From NCBI GenBank assembly GCA_034687125.1, contig JAQGBZ010000187.1:57987-121986 (forward strand): a stretch of DNA of 64,000 bases. The letters run 5' to 3'. Source of the DNA: Neelides folsomi (taxonomy: Eukaryota; Arthropoda; Collembola; Neelipleona; Neelidae). Positions 24,657 to 38,477 of this stretch are shown in pieces. The notes under the pieces were generated by a model. The model did no database searches. It saw only the letters and a program-made list of their open reading frames with translations, and had not been told where the DNA came from. Both the position numbers and the translations under genes were made by a program. Every line of letters begins with the position of its first letter. Positions within the stretch are counted from its first letter, which is position 1.

Positions 24657-25116
24657 TAAGCTTCCGCATGGATTGAATTTTGGCGATCCAATCCGTATCC
24701 GTATCCAATCCATTTACATGGATTGGATATTGGTCTGATCCAATCCGCCAATATTTATATGGATTGGATGGATGGTCAATCCGTATCCGTTTATATGGAT
24801 TGGATCCATATCAAATCCAATCAGTATCCATTTCATCCATATACACTTATGAATACATTATTTTGTTTGGATTCCTTAATTAAATTAAAAAATACAGAAA
24901 ATAAAGTCATAATATTAGTCTTCTTCAGTAATATTAATTAAATATTCAATTAAAAACACAAAATGTTGTATATTTTTTGAGTTAATAATGATTTTCTTAT
25001 ATTATTTGCTCGGATTTTAATATTTAGTCAATCCATTTAATGCATATGGATATCCATATGGATCGACGCCCAATCCGCATCCATATCCAATCCGATCCAA
25101 TCCATGCGAAACCTTA
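24657..25116. mobile_element. hAT-like MITE, 460 bp, 8-bp target duplication
   Basis: The left end TAAGCTTCCGCATGGATTG is matched in inverse at the right end (complement TAAGGTTTCGCATGGATTG), a terminal inverted repeat of about 19 bp. The 8-mer CTTAATAG directly flanks both sides (24649-24656 and 25117-25124). An 8-bp duplication is diagnostic of the hAT superfamily group. Each end region is filled with many short copies of ATCCAATCC / GGATTGGAT in both orientations, which makes the ends highly self-complementary. The core (about 24850-25010) is AT-rich and non-coding. It lies just 3' of the CAP-G stop codon and may be inside its 3' UTR. Confidence 0.88.
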
Positions 25117-25183
25117 CTTAATAGGCAATTAATAAATACGTTGTACGTAGTACTTAAACAAATTAGACCGATAACGTGGGAAA

Positions 25184-28100
25184 TTAGACTTCTTGAAATT
25201 CGAGTAAGCTCTGCTCAAGCTCGCGATTATCCTGAAATACACAAACAAAACTGAGTACTCACACACTCTTTATAATTGTTTCAATAAATTCCTTACATTT
25301 TCTTCAAGTTGATTCGGAGTTGGTAGCTCCACGTTCGATTGGTTCTCTTCATCAGAAAGTAAATTCCCGTCTTGTGGAGGTTCTTCTGGAACAATATTTT
25401 CCAGACTCACTTGGTAAATTCTTGATGTATCAACAAGCACCATTGGCTTAAATCCGCTTTTGAAAAGACTTCTCTTGAATCTTGTAAACCTCTTCTGAAG
25501 TTCTTTCTTGCAGTTTCTGAGATGAATCTGTTACGAAAATTATACAATTTGTCAAAAAATTAATATTAATATATAATATACTTGTATTATTTAGTTAAAG
25601 ACAATGTTTATAGTATTTTCAATTTCACTTACTGTTCCACCATATGAGTCTTCAATAAGAGATTCAACTTTCTTGATGATAACCTGAGTCATACATTGGA
25701 ACTTTTGTATTTCTCCTGGTGATGTGAAGGTCAACATTTCGTAAATGCAAAAAAGCTCACAAACCCATTCATTTTCAATGTGAGTGAAAATGAGTTTAAG
25801 AACTTGATACATAATTTGAGGATGGAATGTCTATAAAGAGAATAAAACTTATGGTTAGAGTTTGTAAAATCTCTTGGGTAAGAATTTTTAACCAAAATTA
25901 ATTAGCCTGATAAATAACAATTAAAATATTTATTTAACCATGAAATTAGAAATTTTTAGTAAACTACCTCATAGTTCCCTGGATAAATCGTAACAAGGGC
26001 AGCTGGATGCAAAGCCCTTTCCACGATCATCAATAATTTCACGAAAAAAGTTGTTTTATAGAGCTCGTTCTTAAAGATTGCATTTTTTGCCCTCCACACA
26101 GATGCATCATCTTTCAGACTTTCAAGTAAAATTCTCAAGCTGTCAAATATTCGTCAAATAATTAGATAACAATTAACATTTTAAAAATAATATTGATAAT
26201 GTCAAACCTTTCAATAAGACCATTGATCATAATATTGGCATTTTCGGCGCTCTTCCGCACATAATGAGTAACAAAGTTTTCACACATGGATTTCACATTC
26301 GAGAATTCTAAAATTATCATATTATTATGATCATAATGTAGATTTACGTGATGTTATGTTGATGAAAATTACATAATAGCGTCAATAGCGATTTTACCAT
26401 TGTAGGGATCGGTCCAATAAAGGAGTACATCCGAAATTGTTTCTGGTTGGGTAAATCTGCCACACATGAGCAATTTCATGATTGTTTTGATGATCAACTC
26501 TTGACGTTGCTGTTTGTATAAATTCTGAAAAGTTTATAGATTTTACTATTTTAATCGATTGTTTTTAATGTATTATGGAAATAATAAAAATGACATATAC
26601 CACTGTGGACGCATCGTTGTTGATTTTGGCAATTTCATATTTTTTAAGTATCTCGACAACCGCATGTTCAATTTCTTTATCAGATTTGACTTCACCATTT
26701 GAAAGAGAATCAAAAGGAAGAATGCGTGCTAAGAATTAGAAAAATTAAATTAAAACAAAAAAACCAATTTGAAAAATTGAAAAACGACTGAGGCATGGGT
26801 AATAAAAAGCATGAAATAACCTCAGCAAATAATTAAATAATTGCCGAAGTCGTCGCAAATTCTTCAAGTATTTTACAACTAATATAGTTAAATTCAATCA
26901 TGGATAAGTTAAAATTTCTTATTTTATTAACCGGAGATTCTACTTTATAATTTCACCTAAGGACTGATGGTAATATCTGACATTCGAACCACACGCTTCC
27001 CTATGCTTCCCCATGTTACATAATAGAGAACACATACTTAAGCGTCAGACGCTTATATCATAACCCAGCCTAATGTGTCCTGGATGTTTTATGGTGACAT
27101 ACAAGTCCTTCAAATTCTCCATTAGAACATATCGTGTAAATTACCTTTGAGATGATTTACGCAGACGCTGAAGAGCGTTGATCATACTATAGTTAAACAT
27201 TAATCAGATATCAGAACACAAAACTCGCTTACCGAGGAGCTTATTACTGATACATAAAGATGTGTTTGCGAAATTTGATACAATTAAAATTTTATATATG
27301 TTCTAATTTGCGACGACCTCGGAAATTATTTAATCATTTGTTGAGGTTATTTCATGCTTTTTATTATCCATGCCTCAGTCGTTTTTCAATTTTTCAAGTT
27401 GGTTTTATTTCATCATTTTTAATCGAAAGGAGTAGATGCATTGTTTGACTTAATAAGTGATTTTTAAAATGGGATAATAATAGATATTAAAAAACAATTA
27501 GAAGATTGTATACATCTCGACAGTGACTGCAATTCACGTAGTTAAAGTTTCAAAGTTATCAAAATCATAAGTTAATCCTTTTAAAAAGTTTAACGCATTT
27601 GCCAATCGATTTAAAATTATTTAATATTCAAAAAAAGAAATTATTTTTTTAAAAAATAGGATATTTATTATTTATGTTTCTAATGGATTTTGAACTTTTT
27701 CTTTTATGGTTAATCATGGTTAATTAATTAACCATTATGAAATTTAAAATCTCTACCCCATTACGCACTGCACATTAAACTCCGTCGATTGATGTATTAT
27801 TTGGTCTGATCGGTTAAGGCGTTTAGAAGGAGATAGCTTCCAAAGAAAACGCAGACAGACAGACATACATACAGGTCAAACGCATACTCCTTTCGGTAAA
27901 ACCTAAGTCGTAAAAATCTCAAATTAAATTAAAAAAATTAAAACACGTTTACCATCTGTAACTTGTGGCACATTTGAACCAATTAAAATTAACTGGGAAA
28001 AGGGATATTGACAAAAAATGTCAGCAATCCCTTTGAAAGCGTAACATTTGACAGCCTCAACATCACTTTCAACAGCCTTTAAATAATAAAAAATAAAATG

Positions 28101-31100
28101 TAAATAAATAAAAGTAAAGCACAAATACAGCATTATAAAATTATAATCATTAATATGAATTAAGAGAAAGCTGTTAGAATAAAAAAATTAATCGTAACTG
28201 TTAATAGAACAAGAAGAACGTCTCGTGCATAACATCGATCCAATAACGCCATTAATGTTAAAAACTCAATGGTGTAACAACGAAACAAGTCTTCTCCTTT
28301 CTATGAAAGTTAATAGCAAATCAATTAAAATAAAACACCAAATTGGTATTATTATATTATTACTGTCAAATTATAAAATCCTTACAATTAAAAACTGCAT
28401 GGCGTATTTTTCATAAAAGTTTCTTATAATTGGTGGAATTCGCCTGCCATAGACAAGAAAGGCTTTCATAATCACGATGCAACGACAAATAACAGCATTG
28501 TCCATCTGCTCCAAATAATTTGTACTGTCGAATTCTGGAATTCTTTCATCAGAAATTCTCTTTTCTATCTGAGGGTTTATAATAAGCGATTCGAGCCTTT
28601 TGTGCATTAATTCATTCTGTTCCTTTGCTGGACTCTGAGAATTCTGAAGAGTATTATTATTTGGAGGAATGATAGGTTGACAATTTGCAATTTTCCAGTC
28701 GTTTAAGTTCAGGTCTTCCATCTTCGATGTACCGTCTCTAACGGATCGAAATTTGGTCAAAGTTTCTTTAAGAAGCAACAAGTGCTGGTGACGAGTGACA
28801 AATTCTTTTTCATCTTCAAACTCTTTTTCGGAGTCTACTTGTTGGAGTTTGTTAATTTCAAGCATAAGCTTGGCCATCTATAATAGTACAAACCAAAAAT
28901 AAGCAAAACTTTATTTAAGTATTAATTGAAAGATTATTTTAATTCTATTTAATGTATTAAAAGATTAAAACTAAATTACCGCTTCTTTAAACTGCGTTTC
29001 AGAATACGAAGGCTTTCTTGCAAAGCTTTGAGACATCACTGAAGAAGCTTGACTAAAAAGCGTTGTGTTCACTGACTGTTGGGTTGGTGGAATTTGAGTT
29101 TCAACTGTGGGTGGGACTTCTTCGTCCACCTCCATTACATCATCGACTTTTCGACCTGCTGGCGAAGGAGGATTTACCCTTGGACTCATTGGAAAATCAA
29201 AATATTCAAGATGACGAGGTTCGAGAAGTTCCTTGAGTACATCCGTTATGATGAGTTCGAAATTGATTGGATCAATCAACTGAAGTGCTTGGACAGCGGT
29301 TGCAAGAAGAGAAATCTCGTCCATAATCTCATTTTTCAATACCTCCACAATTACTTTCTTTATCTTCTTACTAAAGTATAAAGCATTGTTATAAATAAAG
29401 AGTTAGTAATAAATACAAAAGAATATAAATTTTATTAAGTAAAATAAATCGAAAACAGCAGATAATTAACTTGTATGATTTATACCTATTTCCTTCTTCA
29501 AAAGAATAAAATGGGATGAGCTGAAAAGCAATTGCAAGACATTCAACATTTGTTGCTAATTCTTCACGACCTTGAAAGGTAGCTTCTTTATTCTCGTTTA
29601 TTGCTCCTTCGGTAATCCTAAAATGACCACAACGTTAGACAAAGCCTATCTATCTACTTATTTGTAAAAGAGTATCTATTCACAAGAATTTATTACTTCA
29701 TAAAATATTCAGGAACTTTTTCTTGGGACGGAAGCATTAGACGAAGCGTCGTGTGCTGATTTTTAAACTTATTGAGCAAATACATCCAAATATAACATTG
29801 CTCAATATCCAACTTGTCCACTGGAATCAATCGATCTTCATTGAGGAATGAAATATCAACTTTGGCAAATGTCGCATCGCTATCATCACTAAATTGATAA
29901 ATTAAAATAAAATTATGTTGAAATGAAATGGAATTTAGCATTTTTAATTTAATTATTTGATAATATAATTAGCTAAAGTTAGTACAAACTTATAATTTAT
30001 AGTATATGTATTAGTATTACAGATAAAGCGAATCCAAAATCTTTTTGTACAGATTGTCCTCGTTTGTCATTTGTGCCATCAAAACGTCCAATTTTCCATC
30101 AAATTTTTGAATCCAACTTGGAAAGATTTCTTGACGAAAAATATCTAACATAAAAATATTGAAAATCACATAATATGACTAATATGCTAATTATATTACA
30201 AAATATTTGTTTTTTGCAAGATAATATCCCTACTTAATAAAATATCGGTCTCTGTCGGTAATCAGCTCACTTTCCCGTCACAATACTCCATTCGGGGGTT
30301 TCTGATTAATACCTAAATGTCCGGGCCTACCCGGGGACGAAACTAACGGCGAGATATTTTGGAAATGATGTTCGGTTAATTAATTAAGCACGAATAACCA
30401 CAAATTTAACCAACTTTCCAGCTAAGAAATTCAAAACTTTACCAAATATTTTGGAATTATATTTAAGAAACAGTCCAGTTTGTTTACTATTAATCCAGTT
30501 GCCAATGGAGGGGAAATTAAGCAATGTGATTCCGGATGATTTAATTTAATCTGCCCTCACTGTTTTAATAAGAACTATTAGTCGGCGGATTACGGAAATA
30601 GACTGATATTTTATTAAGGTTGATAAACCAGCAATGGACCCCTCTCCCGACGAATTGGTTATTTCTATCCATACTATTAAATGATAAATATATCTATTAA
30701 AGTGTATCATATTTTTATATTATTATTATTTTAATGTTGGAAATCCTAGATATATTTACCATTAATAGTATTGATAGAAATAACCAACCCGTCGGGAGAC
30801 GGGTCCATTGCTGGTAATAAATAAAATATTGATTTCAAAGTTACTATTTAAAAATAATTGTAATCTTTTAAATCATCAATTTTACCAGGATGAAGTAGAA
30901 ATTGCTTAAAAATGCTCTCCATTTTCTTCAATTCTAAAACTGCCACAATGTCTCTGTTTACCAATTCTTTGATGGCCAATGTTCTCACTGCGGGTGAGGG
31001 ATCAAAAGTTGCCCGAACGAAAAATTTAGTTTTCATTGTTGGTCTCAATGACAAAAAGGAAACAATTTGAGCTCGAATTTCAGAGTTTCGTTCGCATACC

Positions 31101-32136
31101 ATTACAGCTTTCAAGTACTTTAAAGCTAATGAAATTGGAATAAATAAATACGTTTTAAAAAAGGTATTATTTATGTAACGTTTAAAAAAATAAAGATTAC
31201 TTACTTTGAACAATATTTTCGTGATCTAAAAAGTACTTCAAGCATTTGATGGCAACAATTCGCACAGGCGGTGATTCATCCTGTAAGTTTCAGAGTTTTA
31301 GACTTACAGATTACATGCATTTATTGACAGGATTAGTAATTATGTTATATTTTAAAATGAAATTACGTAAATCATACACCGATGTAATTCCTAAGTAATT
31401 TTTATCTTACACTGATTCGAAAGTTTAAGGCAGAGAGTAATTTTTCTCTAACACCTCTGTGATCTCTCCATTTTAGATATGCAGGATCCTCGAACTTGTT
31501 TTCTAACACTTCAAGCAAGATCTGCAAAACATTTAGCCGAACTTCCGATCTGTTGTCTCTGATGACCTTTTAATACATAAAATACATGATGTAAAATATC
31601 GCATTATTATATTACATAAGATAATTTCATAATTAATTCCATATTGAAATTACAAGAGTGACAAGTTGAAGAACGCTCATAAAGAATGGTTGACAGCTGC
31701 CATTCTTAATATCCTCCGGAAGATCAGTGTGGGCCATGTCATCAATGGTTCCAAGGACCAAAGCCAGTTTTTTGAAGAATAAAATCATATTTTTGGAATA
31801 GATTGAAGGGCTTGTCAGCCTTTCATCGAGAGCTGTCAACATCAGTCGCCATAAGCAGGATCCAAATTGTGCACGGAATATCTTGGCTTGCTGCGTAAAA
31901 AGATTAAACAAAAGTTAAATAAAATGAACTTTTTAATCAATAATTTAAATTTTGGGATATTACAAACATACCTTAATAGTTCTGTTGTTATTCTGGTCAT
32001 AGTAGAGGAGCTTGACTTTTTGGATCAGTTTGCGATTTTTTGACGAATATTGACTTTTGAGTAAATATTCTCGCAATTTAATGAGGATTTCCCTATTTGA
32101 CAAAGTAAAAGCAGTAGCAGGTTCGTTATCGGCCAT
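25184..32136 (-). CDS. NCAPG: Condensin I subunit CAP-G (condensin complex subunit 3)
   Basis: Eighteen exons on the minus strand: 32136-31972, 31890-31654, 31566-31411, 31280-31205, 31125-30886, 30144-30021, 29888-29697, 29617-29486, 29370-28980, 28877-28386, 28076-27953, 26728-26601, 26524-26398, 26307-26208, 26139-25968, 25830-25633, 25527-25297 and 25231-25184. Every junction agrees in phase, and the sum is 1110 aa against about 1015 in human. It is HEAT-repeat-like throughout (for example PAVRTLAIKELV, near residues 260-270). The segment EDRLIPVDKLDIEQCYIW (about 350-367) followed by LPSQEKVPEYF matches a hallmark region of vertebrate CAP-G. ISDVLLYWTDPYN (about 850-861) matches the ILLWYNP motif of the C-terminal Cnd3 domain. 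Residues about 505-565 form a Pro/Ser/Thr linker. The acidic tail is short. CAP-G pairs with CAP-D2 and CAP-H in mitotic chromosome condensation. The start ATG gives a charged N-terminus with no upstream in-frame evidence. Confidence 0.93.
26757..27410. mobile_element. Foldback element with ~100-bp inverted arms in CAP-G intron
   Basis: The left arm, about 26759-26863, contains AAAAACGACTGAGGCATGGG. The right arm, about 27306-27407, is its inverted copy (ATCCATGCCTCAGTCGTTTT). Over about 100 bp the arms differ at only a handful of positions, so insertion is fairly recent. The core of about 440 bp is AT-rich and shows no transposase. Target duplications were not resolved. Confidence 0.75.
27740..27915. 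repeat. Possible retroelement tail with CAGA/CATA microsatellite
   Basis: GGTCTGATCGGTTAAGGCG (about 27802-27820) resembles a tRNA-like box A start as found in SINEs. It is followed by CAGACAGACAGACATACATA (about 27852-27871), a pattern common at the 3' ends of RTE-like non-LTR elements. It lies in CAP-G intron 11 beside the foldback element. Weak evidence; simple sequence could explain it. Confidence 0.3.
30232..30622. mobile_element. Inverted-repeat element in CAP-G intron
   Basis: ACTTAATAAAATATCGGTCT at 30232-30251 is inverted at 30600-30620 (AGACTGATATTTTATTAAGG), and the similarity extends inward (GGTAATC / GGATTAC). The segment is GC-richer than the surrounding intron and non-coding. 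Probably a MITE of about 390 bp; no duplication could be assigned because it abuts another foldback element. Confidence 0.6.
30628..30814. mobile_element. 187-bp foldback element
   Basis: Arms 30628-30683 and 30760-30814 are near-perfect inverted copies about 55 bp long, starting CCAGCAATGGACCC and ending GGGTCCATTGCTGG. A short AT-rich loop separates them. Transcribed RNA from this CAP-G intron would form a long hairpin. It adjoins the element at 30232-30622, so one may be nested in the other. Confidence 0.75.
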
Positions 32137-35100
32137 ATTTAGAACTAATTATGAATTTCAATTACGATATTGAATGAAAAGGACAAGAAGAAGATCCTAT
32201 CCGAATCCGAAGATTCCGATTTTGATCATTTCATTCTGCACCAATTTAACAATGAGCAAGAATCCGCGCCTTTCCTTTCTTTGACATTATTTTGCTTCTT
32301 GCGCACAACCATCCACTATGAACCTACTGAATACTGCATACTGGCAATTGGCAACGCAATGGCAATACATAAATACAATACAATAATTACATCTTTACAA
32401 AGGCGTTTATGATAAATAATTTAAATAAATAAAATGTTAATAAAATTACACCAATTACAACTTATTGTTAATTGCTACTTTTATTGATCATTTTTATTTT
32501 TTCAGTCCTTATCCTATCATTATCATGGAGTAGCATGTATTTATACGGGCACTTATTCTATTGGTGGTGATTATGATGAATAAATGAAATATTACTTTAT
32601 AAATAAATTATATATCATCTTCCCATTGGTACAATATTTTAAACCCATCATCTATTCTTTATTTGTGTCTTCTAAAACATTCACCTGTAATATTGCCTTG
32701 AATAATAAATATGTAGATACTTTTCAATTCGAAACATTTGAAATATTATCTGCATCTCAAGATATCAATGGAGATGATAGGAGATAAGCGAGAAGATAAT
32801 TAGAATTCGGCATTCGTAATTTAATTTGTAAAAATACTGAAGGAATGTGTGAATTTCCGAAAGTGAATGAGAATAAAGAAAGTGAGCAAACATGCAAATA
32901 TGATGATTCGATGAAAGAATAGACGTTTATTCAAATACTCATATCCATAAATGGAGTGCAAATGAACATGATCCATTAAGCTTCGTCTGGTGAGAATAGT
33001 CAATTTCTCCATCCTTTTATAGTTCTAATGTACTGATAATTGATTCAATGAATTAAATCTCTAAAATCGCAAAATCAAACTTTTCTTGATTTTTATTGTT
33101 ACTTTTATGCAATGTTTAATATAACATTTTAAACCTCACTTAAAGCACAAAAGTAGCATTTAAAGTTAGTCGCATCTTCGAACAAAACTGTCAATTTTTC
33201 ACACTTTTGATATCATAATTTCTTTTCTTTAATTAATGCTTAAAAGTTCGTTTACTCATGACGTGTTAATTCATCATCAATAATAGAATTAATTTGGTAT
33301 AAGATAGAATACCTTTATTGTATTACAGTATTGACACAAGAGAAATACATCTCATGCCAATATTAAATACTTGCTCATTTAAAATTTAAATGCATTGCCA
33401 ATGAAAGTAGGAGAAATATTATAAATAGGAGGGATTATATACTTAATAATATAAATGTAATGGATGTTATCGCTTTCTTCCAAAGCTATAAGAGGGATGA
33501 AAGTTGTGAGTTCGTGGGAGCACGTAGGGAATCAATTTCCATAAATTATAATTATGACCAATCTTATATCTATCAAAGGAGTATTAATATTTAGGGTCCT
33601 ATAATCCCATTCTCAATTTTCATCTCCTATCCTTGGTATATTGTTTATCACTCGCTCTTGTAGGAAGCGAAAAGTGAGACATGAGTTTAACAAAAAAACA
33701 ATTACCAACAATGGATCCACGGTTAAATCTTGGAGCTGATCTTCTCTCTTCCACAATGCAATCATCAACTTCACCCTCAACTCCTCACGAATGAAATAGA
33801 ATGGAGCGGTCAATACTCTTAACTTGCTTAATTATAATATTTTTTATAAGTAATACAAGCATATAAGTAATATAAAACTGACCTAATAACGATTTAAATT
33901 TTTAAATTTTTGAAGCGCTGAAACTTGAAACTATCAGTAAGTTAGCATATTTACAAAGTACATCTGTATTTATTTGCATACTCACACACTAACCTGTAAC
34001 TCCTTTACATGAATTTAACTAATATCTTGTAGTTATTACTCTGATGAGTAAATGCGCAAGCTTTTGTGCAGCAAGAGGAAAGTATTTACATATTTGATCT
34101 GTATTACATACACATCAAATATGTAAATATAAACGCTTAATACAAATTGTAGACTTTGACAGATAATTTGACAAATGCATTTTAAATGTGAGAGTACAAA
34201 TGCGCTTAAGGATAGTTTAAATGCCAATTAAGACTTCATGCTTGTATAAATAAAAGCGAGTTAAAAGTAATCAGTTGTATTGCCCCAGAGGAGATGTATA
34301 TTAAGAATATCAACAATGCTCTTGGGTTCGCCAGAGAGGCATTAAGCATTAATGCATCTCCCAAATTGCGGAGTGGAGATCCAAAACGATGTGGGAAAAT
34401 GTGATTGAATAAGACCAACGACTATATTTATATATGTTTATATTTGTGGGATCATTAATTTAAAGAGAAAGAAGATGGCCAGAAGTGGAATCCCCACTTT
34501 CACTTTCTCATCTCGGCTTTTATCACCGGCATTTTGACTAATGACATTCGAATGATAAATCTTAGCCACACAATGTCCCTTCAATTGACTATTTTAAACA
34601 ATGAGTATAAAATTTCATGTTTATTAACCCATCAAATTTGAAATCTATTGTTAAAGCTCGTTTAAACAGATAATGGAAAATATAAATGGTACTTGGTATA
34701 CTTATATAAATAATATATTGAATACCTACCTTAATATCATAATATTTAAATTTCTTTATGATTTACAAAATTGACTTAAATGTCTCTCATCAGTATCATC
34801 AGTACATTTTTATTAACCATTTATTGTAACAAACATGTAGAGTTTTTAGAGTTTTAATTCTTTATATTCCATAATCGAATGTCCTCTGACATTGAGAGGA
34901 TTCATGGCCTGTTTATAATACTTGTACATATATAATTTAATACAGTATACAATATGTGTGTAACAAACATGTAAAAATTTAATTAACATTATTTTGAGTA
35001 TAAAATTTTCCCAAAAAATTAACACGATAAATATTAATTATGTATTTGGCATTTTAATAATTCTATACGCTAATAAAGGAAGATTTATAATTTAATTAGA

Positions 35101-38100
35101 GAAAGGGATAAAAAGCCTTTTGCCTAATGAAACGCATTTCATTCATAAAGTTCTTTACAATACGCACTAACGAAAAGGAACGGAATCTCATTTTCATAAC
35201 AAGTCTTTACTGTTATATGATTGATTAGGTGTTTGGGTGTATCAATTGCCTGCATAACTTACATGTGTAGTTGAAGGATCCACCTTTATTCAAAATATTC
35301 AATGACTAATTTCCATTGAAAGCCTTTAAGAGAAATTTCGTTTTCTCATGATTCATGTGTAAGTGCTAAAATAAGTAATCATTGGTAGAGTAGTGGCTAG
35401 TGAGTAGCTTGTAATTTTCTTATTTGTATGAATAGGATGTGCAGTAAGAAATGTAACTGTCGCTTACAATAATAAAATTTTATTAAATAAAGGAATCATA
35501 AAAGTGAAATATTGTAGTTTATGATTTCTTCATAATTAAGTATTTGTTTGTTTTTGAATGAGAAATTCCCAATGGAGTCACATTGATTGGCGATGTTGAA
35601 TTGATATGAAAAAAGCAAATCGAAATGAAAGTATTGGAAATATATTTTTTTACTTTCTCACCTCCAGCTCATTCAAAGCTTTTTGTAATTGACAGGAATT
35701 TTAATTGTTTTATTATTTTGCACTTTTACAAATCAATTGTTAGACTGTTTGCATTGACCGTTAAATGGTGAGTAAAGGAAAATTTAAGTGCCAATTCGAG
35801 TCAATTATTGCATCATTTATTGCATTGGATTTCTCGTGTTAAATGTGTAATACATAGGTCATGCTGTATGGATTTTTTGAAAGGAGATTTGAGAGAGTGA
35901 TCCCTTGATGGGTGTGAGATAGAGGAAAGATTTGGGAGCCGCCGCCCGAAGCTCCCCGCTGGGCTGGGTGAAATCCTCTATTTTTAATCGTTTCCAATTC
36001 TGCGACTCGTAATTGGCGAGTGGTGAGGGCGAAGGAGACTCAGACTGTCTGATGTCTCATAAATATTGCCTTGGAGGAATGAGAGTGAAATCTCCTCTAT
36101 TTTTAGATCAAATACAACCTTTTCTCTAAACAGAGTCAAGTGGTTGATCGAGTGAGCAATGCAAATAGAAAATTTAATCCTCGTTTTTCTACCCCTAATC
36201 TTTTACTCGTATAAATACATATGTAGTATAGTATGTAAGATATACATAAATATAGTAAATATAAGTATATTAATTAATCAATATCATTTATGTAGGCAAT
36301 ATATACCTAATACAGTACATTTAAGGTTAAAATATTTAGGTGGCTTGTACATGTACCCATTAAATGAGTTAAGCAATCGATGAGGATATGATAATCAATT
36401 AAAGATTTATAATGCATAATATGTATAATCGTTCAAATCAAAATCTCGGTTACTTACCATAATTCCAAAAAAGTATTTAGCACAAGTCAATTGAGAAATA
36501 TATTTAAAAAATTAATTTTTGCGATTTCTTAAAAAGGAAAGCAAAATCTGATTGTTGCTTTATTCCAAAACAATATTACATAACAAATCAAATATTTCCC
36601 GTTAATATGGATCAAATGCATTGGATATTAATTGCAGTTTTTGTAATAATTAGTTACAATTATTGTATAAACATTCTAAAATATTTAAATATGAACGCGT
36701 GCCGATCGAGATTAATTGTATGTCGGAAAACCTACACTTCTGGTTTGAACCGCAAAGGCATTTAATAATTGTGACAGCGTGAAATTCTTCTTTATGTAAT
36801 ACATACATAAACAAATACGTGAATCAAAATGATACATGTTTGCATCATTTTGAATAAATGTGTACATTGTAATACATACAAAAAATACTAACAATAAATA
36901 ATATTTAACATAATATGATGTAATAATACAAACATTTTTTGACAATGTAAATCAGAACATATATTTAAATATTTAGGCATTTAACATTAGTACAATCTTT
37001 ATGTAAATTTTCCACACAATAGCAAATTGAACAAAAACACCCTTTAAAAGTTTCAATGAGTTAATTGTAAATTCAATCGAAAACCACTGCAAAGTTTAAT
37101 ATGCACACATTACATGAATGCACGGAGCTCTATCATATCTAGGTATGTAAAATAGTATCAGGGCAATAAAGCACTTTTATGCTCCTTTTGCAACACTCGA
37201 CAATTAACAACGAAATCAAGCATTGTTCTTGAAAGCCAGGAAGCCGCACATATCAACTCTTAAAGGCTATACTTACAAACAACAATTTAGTTTAACCTTC
37301 TTTCGTCAGTACATTGCGAGCCTTAATTCACATTTGATCAAAAAGGGAGTCAATATAGCAAAATGCCCATATTATAGGTGATACGAAAGTTGAAAACAAT
37401 GGGTATTGAGGTGTCGAAGTATTTCTCACTTTTCTAATTTCTTTTTTAAACTTGCATATATTAGTATAATAAATATTTATAATCATAAAGGAATATTTCA
37501 ATTTCAATGATCAATATTGTATTTGTCTGCAATAATTTTAATGGTAATTAATAAAGAGCTTCGTTGATTCATTTCTACACATATTATAATTAAATATTTA
37601 GGAGAATGAAGAGATCCGAATTTGAGTATTTGACAAAGCCTCGTTTTCTAATAACGAATGCCAAACGCGGTTTGGCTGATTAGCCTCAGCTCAGAGTTTC
37701 ACTTTCTTCGAGAGATGTGGAGAGAATGATTATTCTTTTAATTTTATTCTCTCCGTTTCTAACATAACTTTATAACTAATCAATCATATCGTGTATCATG
37801 ATTGAAGAAGAAGCAGGAATTTAAAATATTATTTAACGTTTAACGACTCAAAAAAGATAAAAAAGCATTTTATCAAGGCCAATAAAATTCATTACTGTTA
37901 GTGCAAGTAGCAATTCGAGTAGCAATCGACAGTTAAGAGTTAATAGTGATTGGAAAATTTAACGATAAAAATCAATTGAAACCATCATTTTCTCTTATTA
38001 ACAACTAACTGTTAAAGAAGGCAAATTCTATTTTTGCAAATAATAAAAGTACTATGCGAAGTTATTAAAGAAGAAAGAAGTACCTACATAAGAGGAAATA

Positions 38101-38295
38101 CTTAATCGATATTTTGTATTATCGTTATTTTATTTTGCCAAGAGTTTTTTTTTGCCTTTTTAAGTGTACCTACATTTACATTGTACGTTCATATTGAGAT
38201 ATTTGATACGTAGGTATATAAGTATGCATCATATTTTGTACAGAAGAATCTAACGATTTATGTATTGTGAAATGTGTAAAGATGTGTGTGTGCAG

Positions 38296-38477
38296 AAAAC
38301 ATAAAAAATAAAAATTTCGCACAGGTTCTACTAAATTTTAAACATGATAAAAATGAAAGTAAATTAGATGTGTTTAATTTAATCCCCAAGTCCTTATTGG
38401 GAACATCAGATGAAGAGATGGAGGAAACAATGAAAACCTTTAGTTTTGATCTCAACAACAATGTCTTCAAAGATTAA
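38296..38477 (+). CDS. Possible isolated terminal exon, unrecognised
   Basis: An open frame follows a plausible acceptor (TGTGTGTGTGCAG at 38283-38295) and ends in a stop at 38475-38477. It encodes a polar peptide including LIPKSLLGTSDEEMEETMKT, with coding-like amphipathic and acidic character in otherwise stop-rich DNA. No upstream exon could be linked, so it could be a 3' exon of an unseen gene, a decayed exon, or chance. Confidence 0.25.

Noticed and set aside
33600-33830. Possible minus-strand exon with FIREELRVKLMIALWKREDQ
   Set aside because: Looks coding-like and has a GTAATT donor, but no partner exon or family could be found. Left as a GC island rather than a gene.
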